Part shown: positions 9,219-18,895 of the stretch, in pieces | Position numbering within the stretch: the stretch's first letter is position 1 | Layout: each line of letters starts with the position of its first letter | Origin: Gemmatales bacterium | GTDB lineage: Bacteria > Planctomycetota > Planctomycetia > Gemmatales > Gemmataceae | Assembly: GCA_026004675.1 (NCBI GenBank) | Contig: BPJP01000001.1 | Location: 1-64,000 of the forward strand | Direction of reading: 5' to 3' | DNA length: 64,000 nt | Position numbers and translations under genes: made by a program | The notes under the pieces: model-generated | The model's database searches: none | What the model saw: the letters and a program-made list of their open reading frames with translations, nothing else | What the model was told of the DNA's origin: nothing

Positions 9219-10248
9219 CGTTAAAAAACTCGAAGACGAACTGAAACGCTTGCAGAAAACGAAACCGTCTCGGCCCATGGCCATTTCGGTGCGCGAGGCG
9301 AAGGACATCGGCGACTTCTACATCTGCATTCGTGGGGTCGTTCACAATCGCGGCGAAGTCGTGCCACGAGGCTTTCTGCAGGTGGCCAGCAGCGAGCCGG
9401 TCCGGATTCCCACCGGTGAATCAGGAAGACGACAACTGGCCGACTGGCTCGCGTCCGCGAAGAACCCGCTCACCGCACGCGTTATGGTAAATCGCATTTG
9501 GCATCATTTATTCGGCACCGGGATCGTCCGGAGTGTTGACAATTTCGGTCGCACAGGGGAACGGCCATCCCATCCCGAACTTCTCGACTACTTGGCTACA
9601 CGCTTTGTCGAGGAGGGCTGGTCCATCAAAAAAATGATTCGCATGATGATGTTGTCCCGCACGTATCAGCTGTCAAGCCGGGCCAATCCGAAGGCGGCGG
9701 CAGCGGATCCGGAGAATCGCCTCTTGGCACGAATGAACCGTCGCCGACTCGAAGCGGAAGCCATCCACGATGCCATCCTTTACGTCAGTGGTCAGCTTGA
9801 CCTGACGATGGGCGGCCCCACCATCAAGAAAGGGACGGCGATCGAATATGGCTACCGGTTTGACGGCACGAGACGTGCTGTCTATACACCGGTCTTCCGC
9901 AACACGTTGCCTGAATTGTTTGCCGCTTTCGATTTTGCTGATCCCAATCTCGTCACGGGACGACGCTCGGTGAGTACCGTGGCTCCCCAAGCCCTGTTTT
10001 TGATGAACAACCCCTTTGTGATCGAACAGGCACAACATTTTGCTTCGCGAATCCTGGCAAAAAACAATCTGACCGACGCTCAGAGGGTGGAATTGGCCTA
10101 CCGCATGGCGTTGGGACGGCTTCCGTCGGAAAACGAACGGCGGTTGGCGATGGCGTTTTTGACGCGCAAGTCGGCGAACCCCGTCGACGAGTGGACGAGT
10201 TTCTGTCAGACACTATTTGCCTGCATCGATTTTCGCTATGTAAATTAA
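9142..10248 (+). CDS. DUF1553 domain, 3' part of the frameshifted cytochrome gene
   Basis: The sequence from about 9168 continues the preceding protein in the +1 frame (AEQEKAKPATEPLL). It carries a short coiled coil (DDVKKLEDELKRLQK) and then a full DUF1553/PSD1 domain: RRQLADWLASAKNPLTARV, VNRIWHHLFGTGIVRSVDNFG, PSHPELLDYLA and, near the end, SVSTVAPQALFLMNNPF. The start given is only the first in-frame codon; I do not think this is an independent gene. Joined with the 5' part it would make a protein of about 926 residues, the usual length of the PSCyt1-DUF1549-DUF1553 family. Confidence 0.8.
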   Translation: MQCSSCPKGAEQEKAKPATEPLLTDDVKKLEDELKRLQKTKPSRPMAISVREAKDIGDFYICIRGVVHNRGEVVPRGFLQVASSEPVRIPTGESGRRQLADWLASAKNPLTARVMVNRIWHHLFGTGIVRSVDNFGRTGERPSHPELLDYLATRFVEEGWSIKKMIRMMMLSRTYQLSSRANPKAAAADPENRLLARMNRRRLEAEAIHDAILYVSGQLDLTMGGPTIKKGTAIEYGYRFDGTRRAVYTPVFRNTLPELFAAFDFADPNLVTGRRSVSTVAPQALFLMNNPFVIEQAQHFASRILAKNNLTDAQRVELAYRMALGRLPSENERRLAMAFLTRKSANPVDEWTSFCQTLFACIDFRYVN

Positions 10249-10357
10249 ACTCTGGGGTCGTTGTTTGCCCGGGAAAGTCTGTCATCGTCTGGGCACGGAT
10301 TAGGTGCGATCAACGCCATAAGACTCGTGGTTGTGAGACAACGAATCGGTGATCGCG

Positions 10358-10786
10358 ATGACTCAACGTGGAGTGCGCGGCGCGATCACAGCCGCCGCCA
10401 ATACGGAAGCCGAGATTCTCAAAGTCACCCGGCAGCTGCTGGCCTTGATGATCCGGCAAAACGGAATTCGTTCCGAAGACGTTGCCAGTGCCTTCTTCAC
10501 GACGACGCGCGACCTGGATGCCGTCTTCCCCGCATTGGCCGCCCGCCAACTCGGTTGGACGGATGTACCTCTTTTATGCACAAACGAAATCGATGTCCCT
10601 GGCTCGCTGCGCCGCTGTATCCGCATCCTCATCAACTGGAACACGGACAAACCACAGAACGAAATCATCCATGTCTATGTCGGCGAGGCAGTGAAGTTGA
10701 GGCCCGATTTGCAGACCTTGCCGGAAGTCGATTGGGAAGAGCTTGAGGAATGGATCGCCGAACAGCGCCGGCACTTCCAGTCATGA
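10358..10786 (+). CDS. aroH: Chorismate mutase, AroH type
   Basis: This is a monofunctional chorismate mutase of the Bacillus AroH class. It converts chorismate to prephenate in phenylalanine and tyrosine synthesis. Recognisable features are RGVRGAITA near the N-terminus (catalytic Arg), [17 protein letters not shown] (the Glu and Arg of the active site) and [14 protein letters not shown] (Tyr and Arg). Compared with Bacillus AroH the protein has a C-terminal extension of about 15 residues. The frame also offers a GTG at 10349; the ATG at 10358 matches the family start. No other aromatic amino acid gene is adjacent. Confidence 0.92.
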   Translation: MTQRGVRGAITAAANTEAEILKVTRQLLALMIRQNGIRSEDVASAFFTTTRDLDAVFPALAARQLGWTDVPLLCTNEIDVPGSLRRCIRILINWNTDKPQNEIIHVYVGEAVKLRPDLQTLPEVDWEELEEWIAEQRRHFQS

Positions 10787-10861
10787 GGATCACAAGGTCG
10801 CCTTCGCCTGGGAGGAGCCGTTCCCAAGCGAAGGCGACATAAGTACGTTGAAGGGGGCCAT

Positions 10862-11800
10862 TTATTGCGGCTTCCTTTTTTGCTGTTCGATCAAGATACG
10901 CATGGCTTCCTTGAGTTCCCGCACTTCTTTTTCGAGTTGCTGAATGCGCAACTCCCGGCGATCGACCTGGTGAGCGACCGGTTGGATTACGGGGGGCTGT
11001 GCCGGTTGCCTTGCGATTTCTTGTCTGGGTGGAGTGCCATAGACGCTGCTGGCATGCACGGAAGCGGCCCATTGGGTTCGACCGCCGCTGTCCCGCAGGC
11101 CGACGGCATCGATTTCATTCCAGCCGGGAACGCGGCGCGAATCCAGCTCGATACGAACGCGATTGGTTTTGAAACTGCACTGAAACTTGATTTCGGAAAC
11201 ACCACTGTCTTTGTCGGCATCGGTCGGATCCTTGCCATGCCAGACTTCGACTTCGGAACCATCGAGTTTGAAGACGGTGACGCGAACGAGTGCTCCTGGC
11301 TTGAAATTCTCATAAACCAGGACAGCCTCCGGCACGACGGGGACTTCGTACTCCAGTAAGAGCCACTCGTCGTCTCCATCGGCAGTGCGTGAAGCCCAGG
11401 CTGTGGCGAGATCGCCAGCGCGGGGCGTATCCGGTGGACCAGCTGCCTGTTCGGCGCCGTATCGTCGTTTCGTGACTGGGGCGGCACTGAGGTCGCGCCA
11501 GATGTACCAGTAGGGATAGACGTAGACCCAATAGCCTCCGGGAAGATTGGTATGGCCGGCATACTCGGCGATCTCCTGCGCGCCAAGGTCGTGAAAATCG
11601 GCATACCGTTTCGCATCTTCAGGCACACGTAACTGAGACAGCAACATTTTGTATTTGCCGCCAACACTGGCTTTGCGCAACGCTTCCTGCAATGGCAACG
11701 CCTTGGGGGTTCCAAGAGCCGCAGACACTCGTTCTTCGGCGCTTGCTCGACCTGCCAGGACCGCCATGCCCAGGACGAGGGTAAGGATTCCTCGCAACAT
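10862..11800 (-). CDS. Secreted protein with galactose-binding-like domain and C-terminal coiled coil
   Basis: This 312-residue protein has a signal peptide (MLRGILTLVLGMAVLAGRASA). The middle (residues about 115-250) resembles an F5/8-type or pappalysin-like beta-sandwich: DEWLLLEYEVPVVPEAVLV, ENFKPGALVRVTVF, then RVRIELDSRRVPGWNEIDAVGL. The C-terminus from about residue 278 is a basic and acidic coiled coil (RRELRIQQLEKEVRELKEA). The role is unknown; similar planctomycete proteins are predicted to be exported and bind surface polymers. It is transcribed towards the convergent aroH gene and lies downstream of the WD40 gene on the same strand, 153 bases apart. Confidence 0.75.
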   Translation of the reverse strand: MLRGILTLVLGMAVLAGRASAEERVSAALGTPKALPLQEALRKASVGGKYKMLLSQLRVPEDAKRYADFHDLGAQEIAEYAGHTNLPGGYWVYVYPYWYIWRDLSAAPVTKRRYGAEQAAGPPDTPRAGDLATAWASRTADGDDEWLLLEYEVPVVPEAVLVYENFKPGALVRVTVFKLDGSEVEVWHGKDPTDADKDSGVSEIKFQCSFKTNRVRIELDSRRVPGWNEIDAVGLRDSGGRTQWAASVHASSVYGTPPRQEIARQPAQPPVIQPVAHQVDRRELRIQQLEKEVRELKEAMRILIEQQKRKPQ

Positions 11801-11953
11801 GATGGCCTCCTATCTGGGAGTAGACGGCACCAGGGAATGCCGTCGCAACCTGGGTTATGGGCTACGCATCCATGCGTTTTCACCTCGAATATGGTCGCCA
11901 ATGCCGTGCCGACCTGGCATCCAGCCTCGCTTGCGTTGTCAATCGTCGTAGGA

Positions 11954-14371
11954 TTACCGCTCGGAAAGACGTTTGAGGGAGGCCTTGGCTTCGTTCATCA
12001 GTGCGACTTCGGGAGCCCCCTTGGCCAATCGGTCTAATACCTGGCGTGCTTCCAATGTGCCAATCTTCTCTAGAACGTCGATCGCTCGCAACACGCGCAA
12101 GCGTTGTTGCGGCCACGTTATTTCCGGTGCTTTTTGCTTCTCCAGAATCCTCTCGATACGCCGTAATACTTCCAATGAGCGCGTCTTCGACAGTGTTTGC
12201 TGCAGTGCAGGACTCGCCAATTGACCCAACCGCTCCAATTCCTCCGACGCGCGTTCCCGAACCATAAAGTTGTCGTCATTTAATTTGTCGATCAAATCGG
12301 CAATACGCCCGGCATCGACCCCGATGTACATCTGCAAGTGTTCTCGCATGAACGGCACGCTTTCCTCTGGTCGTTTGACGAAGGACCACGCCGCACGATA
12401 AGCAGGCGCTCCATCCAGACTGGCAAGTTCTTTCCATAAGCCGTGCAGATCGATCGGCGCAGCTGCCGTCTCGCTCGTTTGCGTGATGTCCCAGGCAAGC
12501 ACGGTCGTGTCGTCACCACCGCTGTAGACGGTACGTCCTGACGGGGCAAAACCGACCCAGTTGACCGATCCCGTATGGCCTTTGAAACGCAACACTTCTC
12601 GTCCGGAAACTGTTTCCCATAGCCGGACGTAGCCATCCTGACCACCCGAAATCAGAGTCTTGCCGTTGGGAGAATAGGCCAACGACAAGACCGGCTGATC
12701 GTGCCCTTCGAGATATGCCAACACCTTTCCGTTTGCTACATCGTAAAGGGCGATTAGTCCGTCGCGACCGGCAGCCGCCAAGTGGTCCTGGTTGGGAGAG
12801 AAGGCAAGACAAGCAGGATCGCCGCATTCTCCAATCTGCTTGAGGAGTTTGCCCGTTTTGCAATCCCAGAGAAGGATGACTGAGTTGGCCGCCGCCGAAG
12901 CCAGCAACCGGCCATCGGTCGAATACGCCACTGCCGAGGCAGGCTGATTGTGGCCCTTGAGCACGTGCTGCAGCTTCCCGTCGATACCCCAGATTCTCAC
13001 GGATCGATCGGAGTAGGCGACCGTGAAAGACCTCCCGTCTGGTGCGAATGCAAATGCAATCGGGTTTGCATCCGTTTCGATGTCGAGCTTCGTTTCGGTT
13101 TCAGATTGCTCAAACCGATAGAGACGGATGTTATCGGAAAGGCACACCAGGCATGTGCCATCCGAAGACCAGGCGATGGAGCGAGCGGCTGTATCCAGAG
13201 ACTTCAACAGTTTTTCCGTTGCCGTGTCCCAGATATACAGGGTGCCATCTTTGTCGGCAGTTGCGAGGCGCGAACCATCCGGCTTCAGCGCGGCAGCACG
13301 AATGCCACTGTTATGACCGACGTGAATCTGCAATTCGTTACCTTTGCTGGCGTCGACGATGTGCAAAACCCCTTGACCAGCGGTGACCAGCGTTTTGCCA
13401 TCTGCCGAAAAGGCGGCGCGATTCCCGCCAAGCTTCTTGGCTGACAAAACCTGTATTGGTTTGCCGCTGGCGACATCCCAGATGTGGGTCGTTTGCCGAA
13501 CGGTGGAAGCGGCGAGTTTCTTGCCATCGCGCGACAGAGAGATGTCCACGACAACCGCAGGATGCTTTAATTGAATTGTCTGTCGACCGGTATCGAAATC
13601 GAAAAATCTTACCGTATTGTCGGCTTCCGCCGAGATGACGACCTTGCCATCCGCGCTGAAGGCGACGCAGGAGATATCGTTGGGACGGGCGACCCGCCGG
13701 ACTTCCGCCCCTGTTTCAATGTTCCAAATGCGAACCATGCGATCGGCGCCAGCGGAGACCAGGAATTTCTGATCTGGCGAGAAGCTGACAGACACAACAG
13801 CGCCTTCGTGACGAGCCAAAAGTGGCAATAGTTTGCCGGTCGCGGTTTCCCACATGCTCACCCGGTTGTCGGTACTGGCCGAGGCCAGAAGTCGCCCATC
13901 GGGTGAAAAGGCCACGGAATTGATCTTTCCACTGTGGCCGGCGAAAGTGCGAAGTTCTCTTCCCGTAGTCGCATCAAACAACCGAAGTCTGCCGATACCG
14001 CTTCCAGAAGCAAGGAACTTGCCGTCGGCACTCACAGCAACGCATTCAACCCAGTCCTCATGGATCGAAGCCGTCGGCATCCCGGTATTCCAGTTCCACA
14101 AGCGTATGGTATGCCCGCCAGCCGAGACAATGAACCGGTCGTCGCGTGCAACGCCCAAGCCAGTAATCTCGCTACCGTGACGGAGGCGCGTGGTGCCGAA
14201 CCGATGCACAGCACCCGGCGGCAACGGATCCCCGTGACGATCACTGCGCGCTATCACATTGACCGTCGCTACCGCAACCTGAGTCGCCGGTGGAGGATCC
14301 GCAAAAAGCGATAATCCCGACGGAAGCACCGAAACGGCGACCAACCAGACATGAGTTCGGAAAGGATACAT
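11954..14371 (-). CDS. Exported WD40-repeat protein with C-terminal HEAT-like segment
   Basis: This 805-residue protein starts at the ATG at 14371 with a signal-like segment (MYPFRTHVWLVAVSVLPSG). About 13-14 WD40 blades follow, many with the classical end (HTIRLWNW, NRVSMWET, RMVRIWNI, GYVRLWET, TTVLAWDI). The last 150 residues are helical (IADLIDKLNDDNFMVRERAS, SLEVLRRIERILEKQ) and resemble the HEAT-like tail seen after WD40 arrays in planctomycetes, where it follows a P-type domain. Such proteins probably form double propeller scaffolds; partners are unknown. A putative sigma70 promoter lies just upstream. Confidence 0.88.
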   Translation of the reverse strand: MYPFRTHVWLVAVSVLPSGLSLFADPPPATQVAVATVNVIARSDRHGDPLPPGAVHRFGTTRLRHGSEITGLGVARDDRFIVSAGGHTIRLWNWNTGMPTASIHEDWVECVAVSADGKFLASGSGIGRLRLFDATTGRELRTFAGHSGKINSVAFSPDGRLLASASTDNRVSMWETATGKLLPLLARHEGAVVSVSFSPDQKFLVSAGADRMVRIWNIETGAEVRRVARPNDISCVAFSADGKVVISAEADNTVRFFDFDTGRQTIQLKHPAVVVDISLSRDGKKLAASTVRQTTHIWDVASGKPIQVLSAKKLGGNRAAFSADGKTLVTAGQGVLHIVDASKGNELQIHVGHNSGIRAAALKPDGSRLATADKDGTLYIWDTATEKLLKSLDTAARSIAWSSDGTCLVCLSDNIRLYRFEQSETETKLDIETDANPIAFAFAPDGRSFTVAYSDRSVRIWGIDGKLQHVLKGHNQPASAVAYSTDGRLLASAAANSVILLWDCKTGKLLKQIGECGDPACLAFSPNQDHLAAAGRDGLIALYDVANGKVLAYLEGHDQPVLSLAYSPNGKTLISGGQDGYVRLWETVSGREVLRFKGHTGSVNWVGFAPSGRTVYSGGDDTTVLAWDITQTSETAAAPIDLHGLWKELASLDGAPAYRAAWSFVKRPEESVPFMREHLQMYIGVDAGRIADLIDKLNDDNFMVRERASEELERLGQLASPALQQTLSKTRSLEVLRRIERILEKQKAPEITWPQQRLRVLRAIDVLEKIGTLEARQVLDRLAKGAPEVALMNEAKASLKRLSER

Positions 14372-14778
14372 GTCTTCACAACTCCATGTTGAATGCCGCA
14401 TCCATTGCATCTCTATTATGCGTCAGAAATCCAAAATTCACAAGAGGATGTTACAACGTCGCAGGCGGATGGCGCGTTTTGCCAGGCTGCGCTGACTGTT
14501 GATGTTGGCGATCTGGGAGCGGTTAAGCAAAATCTGCGCCAGTGGAATTCTGGGAAGTTCTTTCAATCGGCTAACGATTTGGTAAGCTATGGTGTAAAAA
14601 GGGAGAAGAATTTTCCAAAATCGGTAGACGACAAACGTCCGGACAACGAAGTCCTGCTGAAGTTGTTGGCACCGATGCAACCAAATTCGGCGCAAGTTTG
14701 GCGACTGCTGAACTTTTCCCAATACGCAGGAGAAGGGCGAATCTTCCCGTACCTCCATCTGCAATACCCGAGAGCGCT
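14372..14778. other. 407-base divergent intergenic region
   Basis: This region separates the WD40 gene (minus) from the toroid gene (plus). It holds the putative minus-strand promoter at 14415-14443. A plus-strand frame (14393-14782) and minus-strand frames are open, but they show no domain, repeat or biased composition, so I do not call them genes. I see no promoter with good boxes for the plus-strand operon. Confidence 0.5.
14415..14443 (-). promoter_or_regulatory. Putative sigma70 promoter for the WD40 gene
   Basis: On the minus strand TTGTGA (4 of 6) and CATAAT (5 of 6) are separated by 17 bases. Transcription would start near 14408, giving a leader of about 37 bases before the ATG at 14371. 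Confidence 0.45.
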
Positions 14779-16437
14779 ATGATCGACCAGAAAGTCACAT
14801 GTCCAGAATGCCGCTTGAGTTTTAAGCCGAAATCATCCGATGCAGTGGTCGTTTGTCCAATTTGCGACACGCAAGTACCGGTTCCGGAAACCGCGGAGCG
14901 CCTGCAAAAAGCGCCGGTGATTTACCATCATTCGTCTGTCCAGCCGCCACCAAAGCGAGTGGTCACAAGCGACCAACTCGTCAACACAAACTCTTTCCAT
15001 CAGTCGGAAACGGCGAAAATACCGGCCGCAAACGATGGTAAACGCCGCAACGTGTTGTTGGCGGCAGTCGCTGCGGGCCTGGTTTTTCTGCTGTTGACTG
15101 GAGCGTCGCTCGGTGTCTTCGTGTGGTCCGCGATGAAGGAGGAGAAAAACGCAGACGAGACTTTGACTGGGATAACTCGGCGACCACCCGTCGAGAAAGG
15201 TCCCCGTTCCAACCGCGAACCCGGTAGTCAAACCGTTCCCTCCGAGAATCAGGACCACGGCTCATCGCAGACGAACCAAAGGGAGCCTGAGCCGCCGTCC
15301 CGCCGGCGGATTCCATCAGCGCTGGAAAACCAAGTTAACAAGGCGATCGACAAAGGGGTTCGTTACCTGAAGGGCAGGCTTGCGGACACCCTGGACGGCA
15401 CGCTGACTGCCAAGAGCTATCCGCTTGGTTTCAACGCTTTGCTCGCGTGGACTTTGCTCGAATGTGGCGTTTCGCCTGATGACCCGTTGATCCAAAAGAT
15501 TGCGGTTCAGCTGCGGTCGAATGTTGACGAAGTGAACAAAAACTATTGCGCGGCTCTCTTGATCCTATTTTTCGATCGCCTCCGTGAAGAGCGCGATCGA
15601 GGCCTGATTCGCACGTTGGCGCTTAGGCTCGCCGCCAGCCAACTTTCTTCCGGAGGCTGGTCGTATGAGTGTTCATCTCTTTCGAAGTCGGACGAAGATA
15701 TATTGATCGAATACCTGCGGTCGATAACGTACGTGGCGTCGGGAGATCGACCTCGCCGCGAAGTCCACCTACCGGATCATTTAAAACGGCTCGCGGTAGT
15801 TCGTGCCCGGGAGGACCGAAGGGTCCGCCTGTTCAATGATGATCGTTCAGACAATTCGAACACGCAGTTTGCTGTCCTGGCCTTATGGGTCGCCTATCGG
15901 CAAGGAATTCCGTTGCAGCCCTCGCTTGCTCTTCTGGGCAAGTACTTCCGCAAAAGCCAGAACCGAGACGGCAGTTGGGGTTATCGACCGGGTAGTAGTC
16001 AATGGCGCGATTCGATGACTTGTTCAGGTTTGCTTGGCCTGGCGGTGGACCAGTCGGTTCAAGCAGGGAAACAAGATAGGGGGCAGCAAAAGGACGAAGC
16101 TATCGAAAAGGCCTTTCAATTTGTTTCCGGAACCATCGGTCGAAAACCACCCACCGGCAAACTCGTTGGTGCCGATGCGCTCGGCGATCTCTACTACCTG
16201 TGGTCGCTCGAGCGGGTCGCCATGATCTATGATCTCGACACGATTCAAGGCAAGGACTGGTACAAATGGGGCGCCGAGATTCTGCTCAAGGCCCAAAAAG
16301 CGGACGGCAGCTGGAGTGAACGATTCCCGCCGGAAATCGACACCTGTTTCGCTCTGCTTGTGCTTAAACGCGTAAACGTGGTCAAGGATTTGACAGACAA
16401 CATCAAACAACTTGTGGACATCAAGAACGTCCGCTAG
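14779..16437 (+). CDS. Membrane-anchored alpha/alpha-toroid (terpene cyclase-like) protein with zinc ribbon
   Basis: This 552-residue protein begins with a zinc ribbon (CPEC at 8-11, CPIC at 26-29). A linker, one transmembrane helix (about 91-116), a low-complexity linker, and a toroid domain of about 370 residues follow. The toroid has repeated QW-like motifs (SGGWSYE, RDGSWGYRPG, ADGSWSERF) of the squalene-hopene cyclase/prenyltransferase fold. The DxDD catalytic motif of cyclases is not seen, so it is probably a binding or structural toroid like those common in planctomycetes. The N-terminal ribbon would face the cytoplasm. The kinase gene begins 45 bases downstream on the same strand, which suggests one operon. 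Confidence 0.85.
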   Translation: MIDQKVTCPECRLSFKPKSSDAVVVCPICDTQVPVPETAERLQKAPVIYHHSSVQPPPKRVVTSDQLVNTNSFHQSETAKIPAANDGKRRNVLLAAVAAGLVFLLLTGASLGVFVWSAMKEEKNADETLTGITRRPPVEKGPRSNREPGSQTVPSENQDHGSSQTNQREPEPPSRRRIPSALENQVNKAIDKGVRYLKGRLADTLDGTLTAKSYPLGFNALLAWTLLECGVSPDDPLIQKIAVQLRSNVDEVNKNYCAALLILFFDRLREERDRGLIRTLALRLAASQLSSGGWSYECSSLSKSDEDILIEYLRSITYVASGDRPRREVHLPDHLKRLAVVRAREDRRVRLFNDDRSDNSNTQFAVLALWVAYRQGIPLQPSLALLGKYFRKSQNRDGSWGYRPGSSQWRDSMTCSGLLGLAVDQSVQAGKQDRGQQKDEAIEKAFQFVSGTIGRKPPTGKLVGADALGDLYYLWSLERVAMIYDLDTIQGKDWYKWGAEILLKAQKADGSWSERFPPEIDTCFALLVLKRVNVVKDLTDNIKQLVDIKNVR

Positions 16438-16482
16438 GGGCCGTTGGCTGGTCTGCCAGGATTCGAGAGCAGAGGTTCCGCT

Positions 16483-18708
16483 ATGGAGGTTCAGCTGGAA
16501 GCTAGTTCCGTTAAGCTTTTGCTGGACCAGAAACTGGGAACCGGGGGCGAAGCGGAAATCTATGCCGTCGCCAATGAAGAACGCCTGGCAGCAAAAATTT
16601 ACCACAGGCCTAATGCCGATCGCGCCGACAAGCTGGCGGCTATGCTGGCCGATCCCCCTGATGATCCGATGGCGGCGGCCGGTCACGTCTCGATTGCCTG
16701 GCCAACGGCGCGTCTTCTTTCTGTTGAAACGTCCGAGGTGATCGGCTATCTCATGCCGCGGATCGACGAGGCTCGCTTGATTCACGAACTTTACAATCCG
16801 CGGTCTCGGCAAAGGATTTGCCCGCTTTTCCATTACGGGTATCTCTTGCGAACCGCCCGCAACCTGGCGGCCGCTGTCCGTGCCTTGCACGAACGCGGCT
16901 ATGTCATCGGCGACCTCAACGAATCCAACGTCCTGGTCACTACCCAAGCCCTGGTCACACTGGTCGATACGGATTCTTTTCAGGTTCGACGCAATGGACG
17001 GGTCCATCGATGTCCGGTCGGTAAAGCGGAATACACGCCTCCTGAATTGCAAGGTGCCAGGTTCGCGGACGTGGACCGAGGTCCCGAACACGATGTCTTT
17101 GCACTCGCCGTTTTGATCTTTCAGTTATTGATGCAGGGTACCCACCCTTTCGCCGGTGTCTTTTCGGGCCACGGCGAGCCGGCGCCGATTGGACGCCGAA
17201 TTCAAGCGGGGCATTGGCCATTCAGCCACAAGAAAAAAAGCCCTTATCACCCCAATCCGCATGCACCTGCGTGGGGTGTGTTGCCCGTCGCCGTCCAGGA
17301 GTTGATGTGGGCCTGCTTCGAAGAAGGGCACGTCGATCCCTCCCGCAGACCCAGTGCGGTCGCATGGCAACGGGCCTTGCAGGAATCCGAACAATCTTTG
17401 GTGAGTTGCCATGTCAATCCGCAGCACCTTTTTCATAAAGGGCTTGATGGCTGTCCGTGGTGCGACATCGCCAGAAGAACGGGACGCGATCCCTTTCCGA
17501 TCCCGGCGCGGTTGGTGAACACTCCTGCCCCGATTCCCGAAGACGCCACGGTCGTCTTCGACGTCAACCAGCAACTCGCCGACGTCCGAACCGAAGGATT
17601 GCCTCGCCGCCGGCGTAGCCGAAAAGAGAATTTGCCTGTCGCCCGCGCCGTGACGCTGCCGACACGAAGCCGACGGCGTCCCTTGATGCCTTTGCTGTCG
17701 GAGCACGAAATAGACGACGACGAACGGTCGGCTTTTTGGCGTTGGTTGTGGATCGGTCTTTTGTTGTTAGCTGCGACGCTTCTGGCAGCCGCCGCTTATT
17801 TCTGGTGGCAAACACGACGCCCGGCGGCTCTCGTCGATGAGCTGGCTCTGCTACCAGACGATTGCTTTATTGTGGTTTCCGCTCGACCAGCTGATATTCT
17901 CGCTAGCAACCTCTACGCACGCATTCAGGCCGATGATCCGCTGTACCGCTCACCGTTTGAGAGGATGATTCGTGAGGGAAGCGGTATTCCGGCAAAAGAC
18001 ATTTCCCAGCTGACGGTTGCTTTCTGCGCCGATCCCCTCCCTTTCTTCGTGGTGCGGACGCGTCGGGACATCAACGCGGAAACGATTCGGCTTTCGCTCG
18101 CCTCCGATCCGCCGGGGCCAGAGAACGCATACCATGCCATTTCTTTCGGCCGGTATGTCGTCTACGAACCGACAGGCGTCGACCCGCCAGCGCAACGCCC
18201 GGCTTTTTGTGTCGTGAACAACCAGTTTGTCGTCGTTGGCTCCAGCTCTGCAATCGAACGCGTGCTTCAACGCAACCGAAATGCCAGGTTGTCGGCAACG
18301 ATAAAGGCCGCCTGGGATTCCGCCGATTTCTCAAAAAGTCTTACTTTATTGATCGACGTCGCGGGGTTAATCAAAGGAACAACTCATTCTCAGACGATTC
18401 CGAACGTATCGACGTTTCAAGAGATCATGGGAGGGATCGACGCAGCCGTCGCCGACGTCGAGTTCGATTCGCAGCTTCGCGTGCAAGCACGGATTTTCTG
18501 CAACAATGAAGCACGAGCCAGCGACGTAGCAAAGCAGCTTCTTCGTGAATGGCCTTTGCTGCGTGAAGTTCTGCCGGAATGGGATGTGCCAGGGTCCGTC
18601 GTCGATTCGGTCGAATTCCAAGTCAGCCGACAAAAACAAACGGTGATGGTATCTTTTTCGCTAGCAACCGAAACATTGATAGAGTGGCTAAAACTTTCTT
18701 CGCAGTAA
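16483..18708 (+). CDS. Atypical YegI-like (COG4248-type) protein kinase with extracytoplasmic domain
   Basis: This 741-residue protein has an N-terminal kinase domain. The glycine loop is GTGGEAEIY (19-27), the Lys is in AAKIY (38), the catalytic loop reads GDLNESN (143-149) instead of HRDLKPEN, and the metal motif is DTDSFQV (162-168) instead of DFG. This combination is typical of the YegI/COG4248 branch. A Cys/His cluster (CHVNPQHLF then CPWC, 309-327) probably binds zinc. A basic linker, a transmembrane helix (about 421-442) and an extracytoplasmic domain of some 290 residues follow, the last similar in feel to DUF3352-like domains (FCVVNNQFVVVGSSSAI). AGAGG precedes the ATG at 16483. No PP2C phosphatase is adjacent. 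Confidence 0.85.
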   Translation: MEVQLEASSVKLLLDQKLGTGGEAEIYAVANEERLAAKIYHRPNADRADKLAAMLADPPDDPMAAAGHVSIAWPTARLLSVETSEVIGYLMPRIDEARLIHELYNPRSRQRICPLFHYGYLLRTARNLAAAVRALHERGYVIGDLNESNVLVTTQALVTLVDTDSFQVRRNGRVHRCPVGKAEYTPPELQGARFADVDRGPEHDVFALAVLIFQLLMQGTHPFAGVFSGHGEPAPIGRRIQAGHWPFSHKKKSPYHPNPHAPAWGVLPVAVQELMWACFEEGHVDPSRRPSAVAWQRALQESEQSLVSCHVNPQHLFHKGLDGCPWCDIARRTGRDPFPIPARLVNTPAPIPEDATVVFDVNQQLADVRTEGLPRRRRSRKENLPVARAVTLPTRSRRRPLMPLLSEHEIDDDERSAFWRWLWIGLLLLAATLLAAAAYFWWQTRRPAALVDELALLPDDCFIVVSARPADILASNLYARIQADDPLYRSPFERMIREGSGIPAKDISQLTVAFCADPLPFFVVRTRRDINAETIRLSLASDPPGPENAYHAISFGRYVVYEPTGVDPPAQRPAFCVVNNQFVVVGSSSAIERVLQRNRNARLSATIKAAWDSADFSKSLTLLIDVAGLIKGTTHSQTIPNVSTFQEIMGGIDAAVADVEFDSQLRVQARIFCNNEARASDVAKQLLREWPLLREVLPEWDVPGSVVDSVEFQVSRQKQTVMVSFSLATETLIEWLKLSSQ

Positions 18709-18895
18709 GGCTTCTCTTTGCTGGTTGCGCGTGGTCATTCCACGATGCCTGCGACCACCGTTCGGATGTCCGTCGGATTCGGGATCGGGCCGAAGACAAA
18801 GTCTCCGGCTTTTCATGTTTTCCTCATCTGCCTCGCCAGTCGGTTCGTCGAGATGGCGTTGTTTTTTCGAGCAAAGCCCGCTATCACATCCATCC

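Noticed and set aside
10240-10250. AATTAAAC after the DUF1553 stop, like the end of the inverted-repeat element
   Set aside because: Only 8 bases match, with no second arm nearby.
14393-14782. Plus-strand 129-codon frame in the divergent gap
   Set aside because: It overlaps the toroid gene start, has no ribosome binding site and no recognisable domain.
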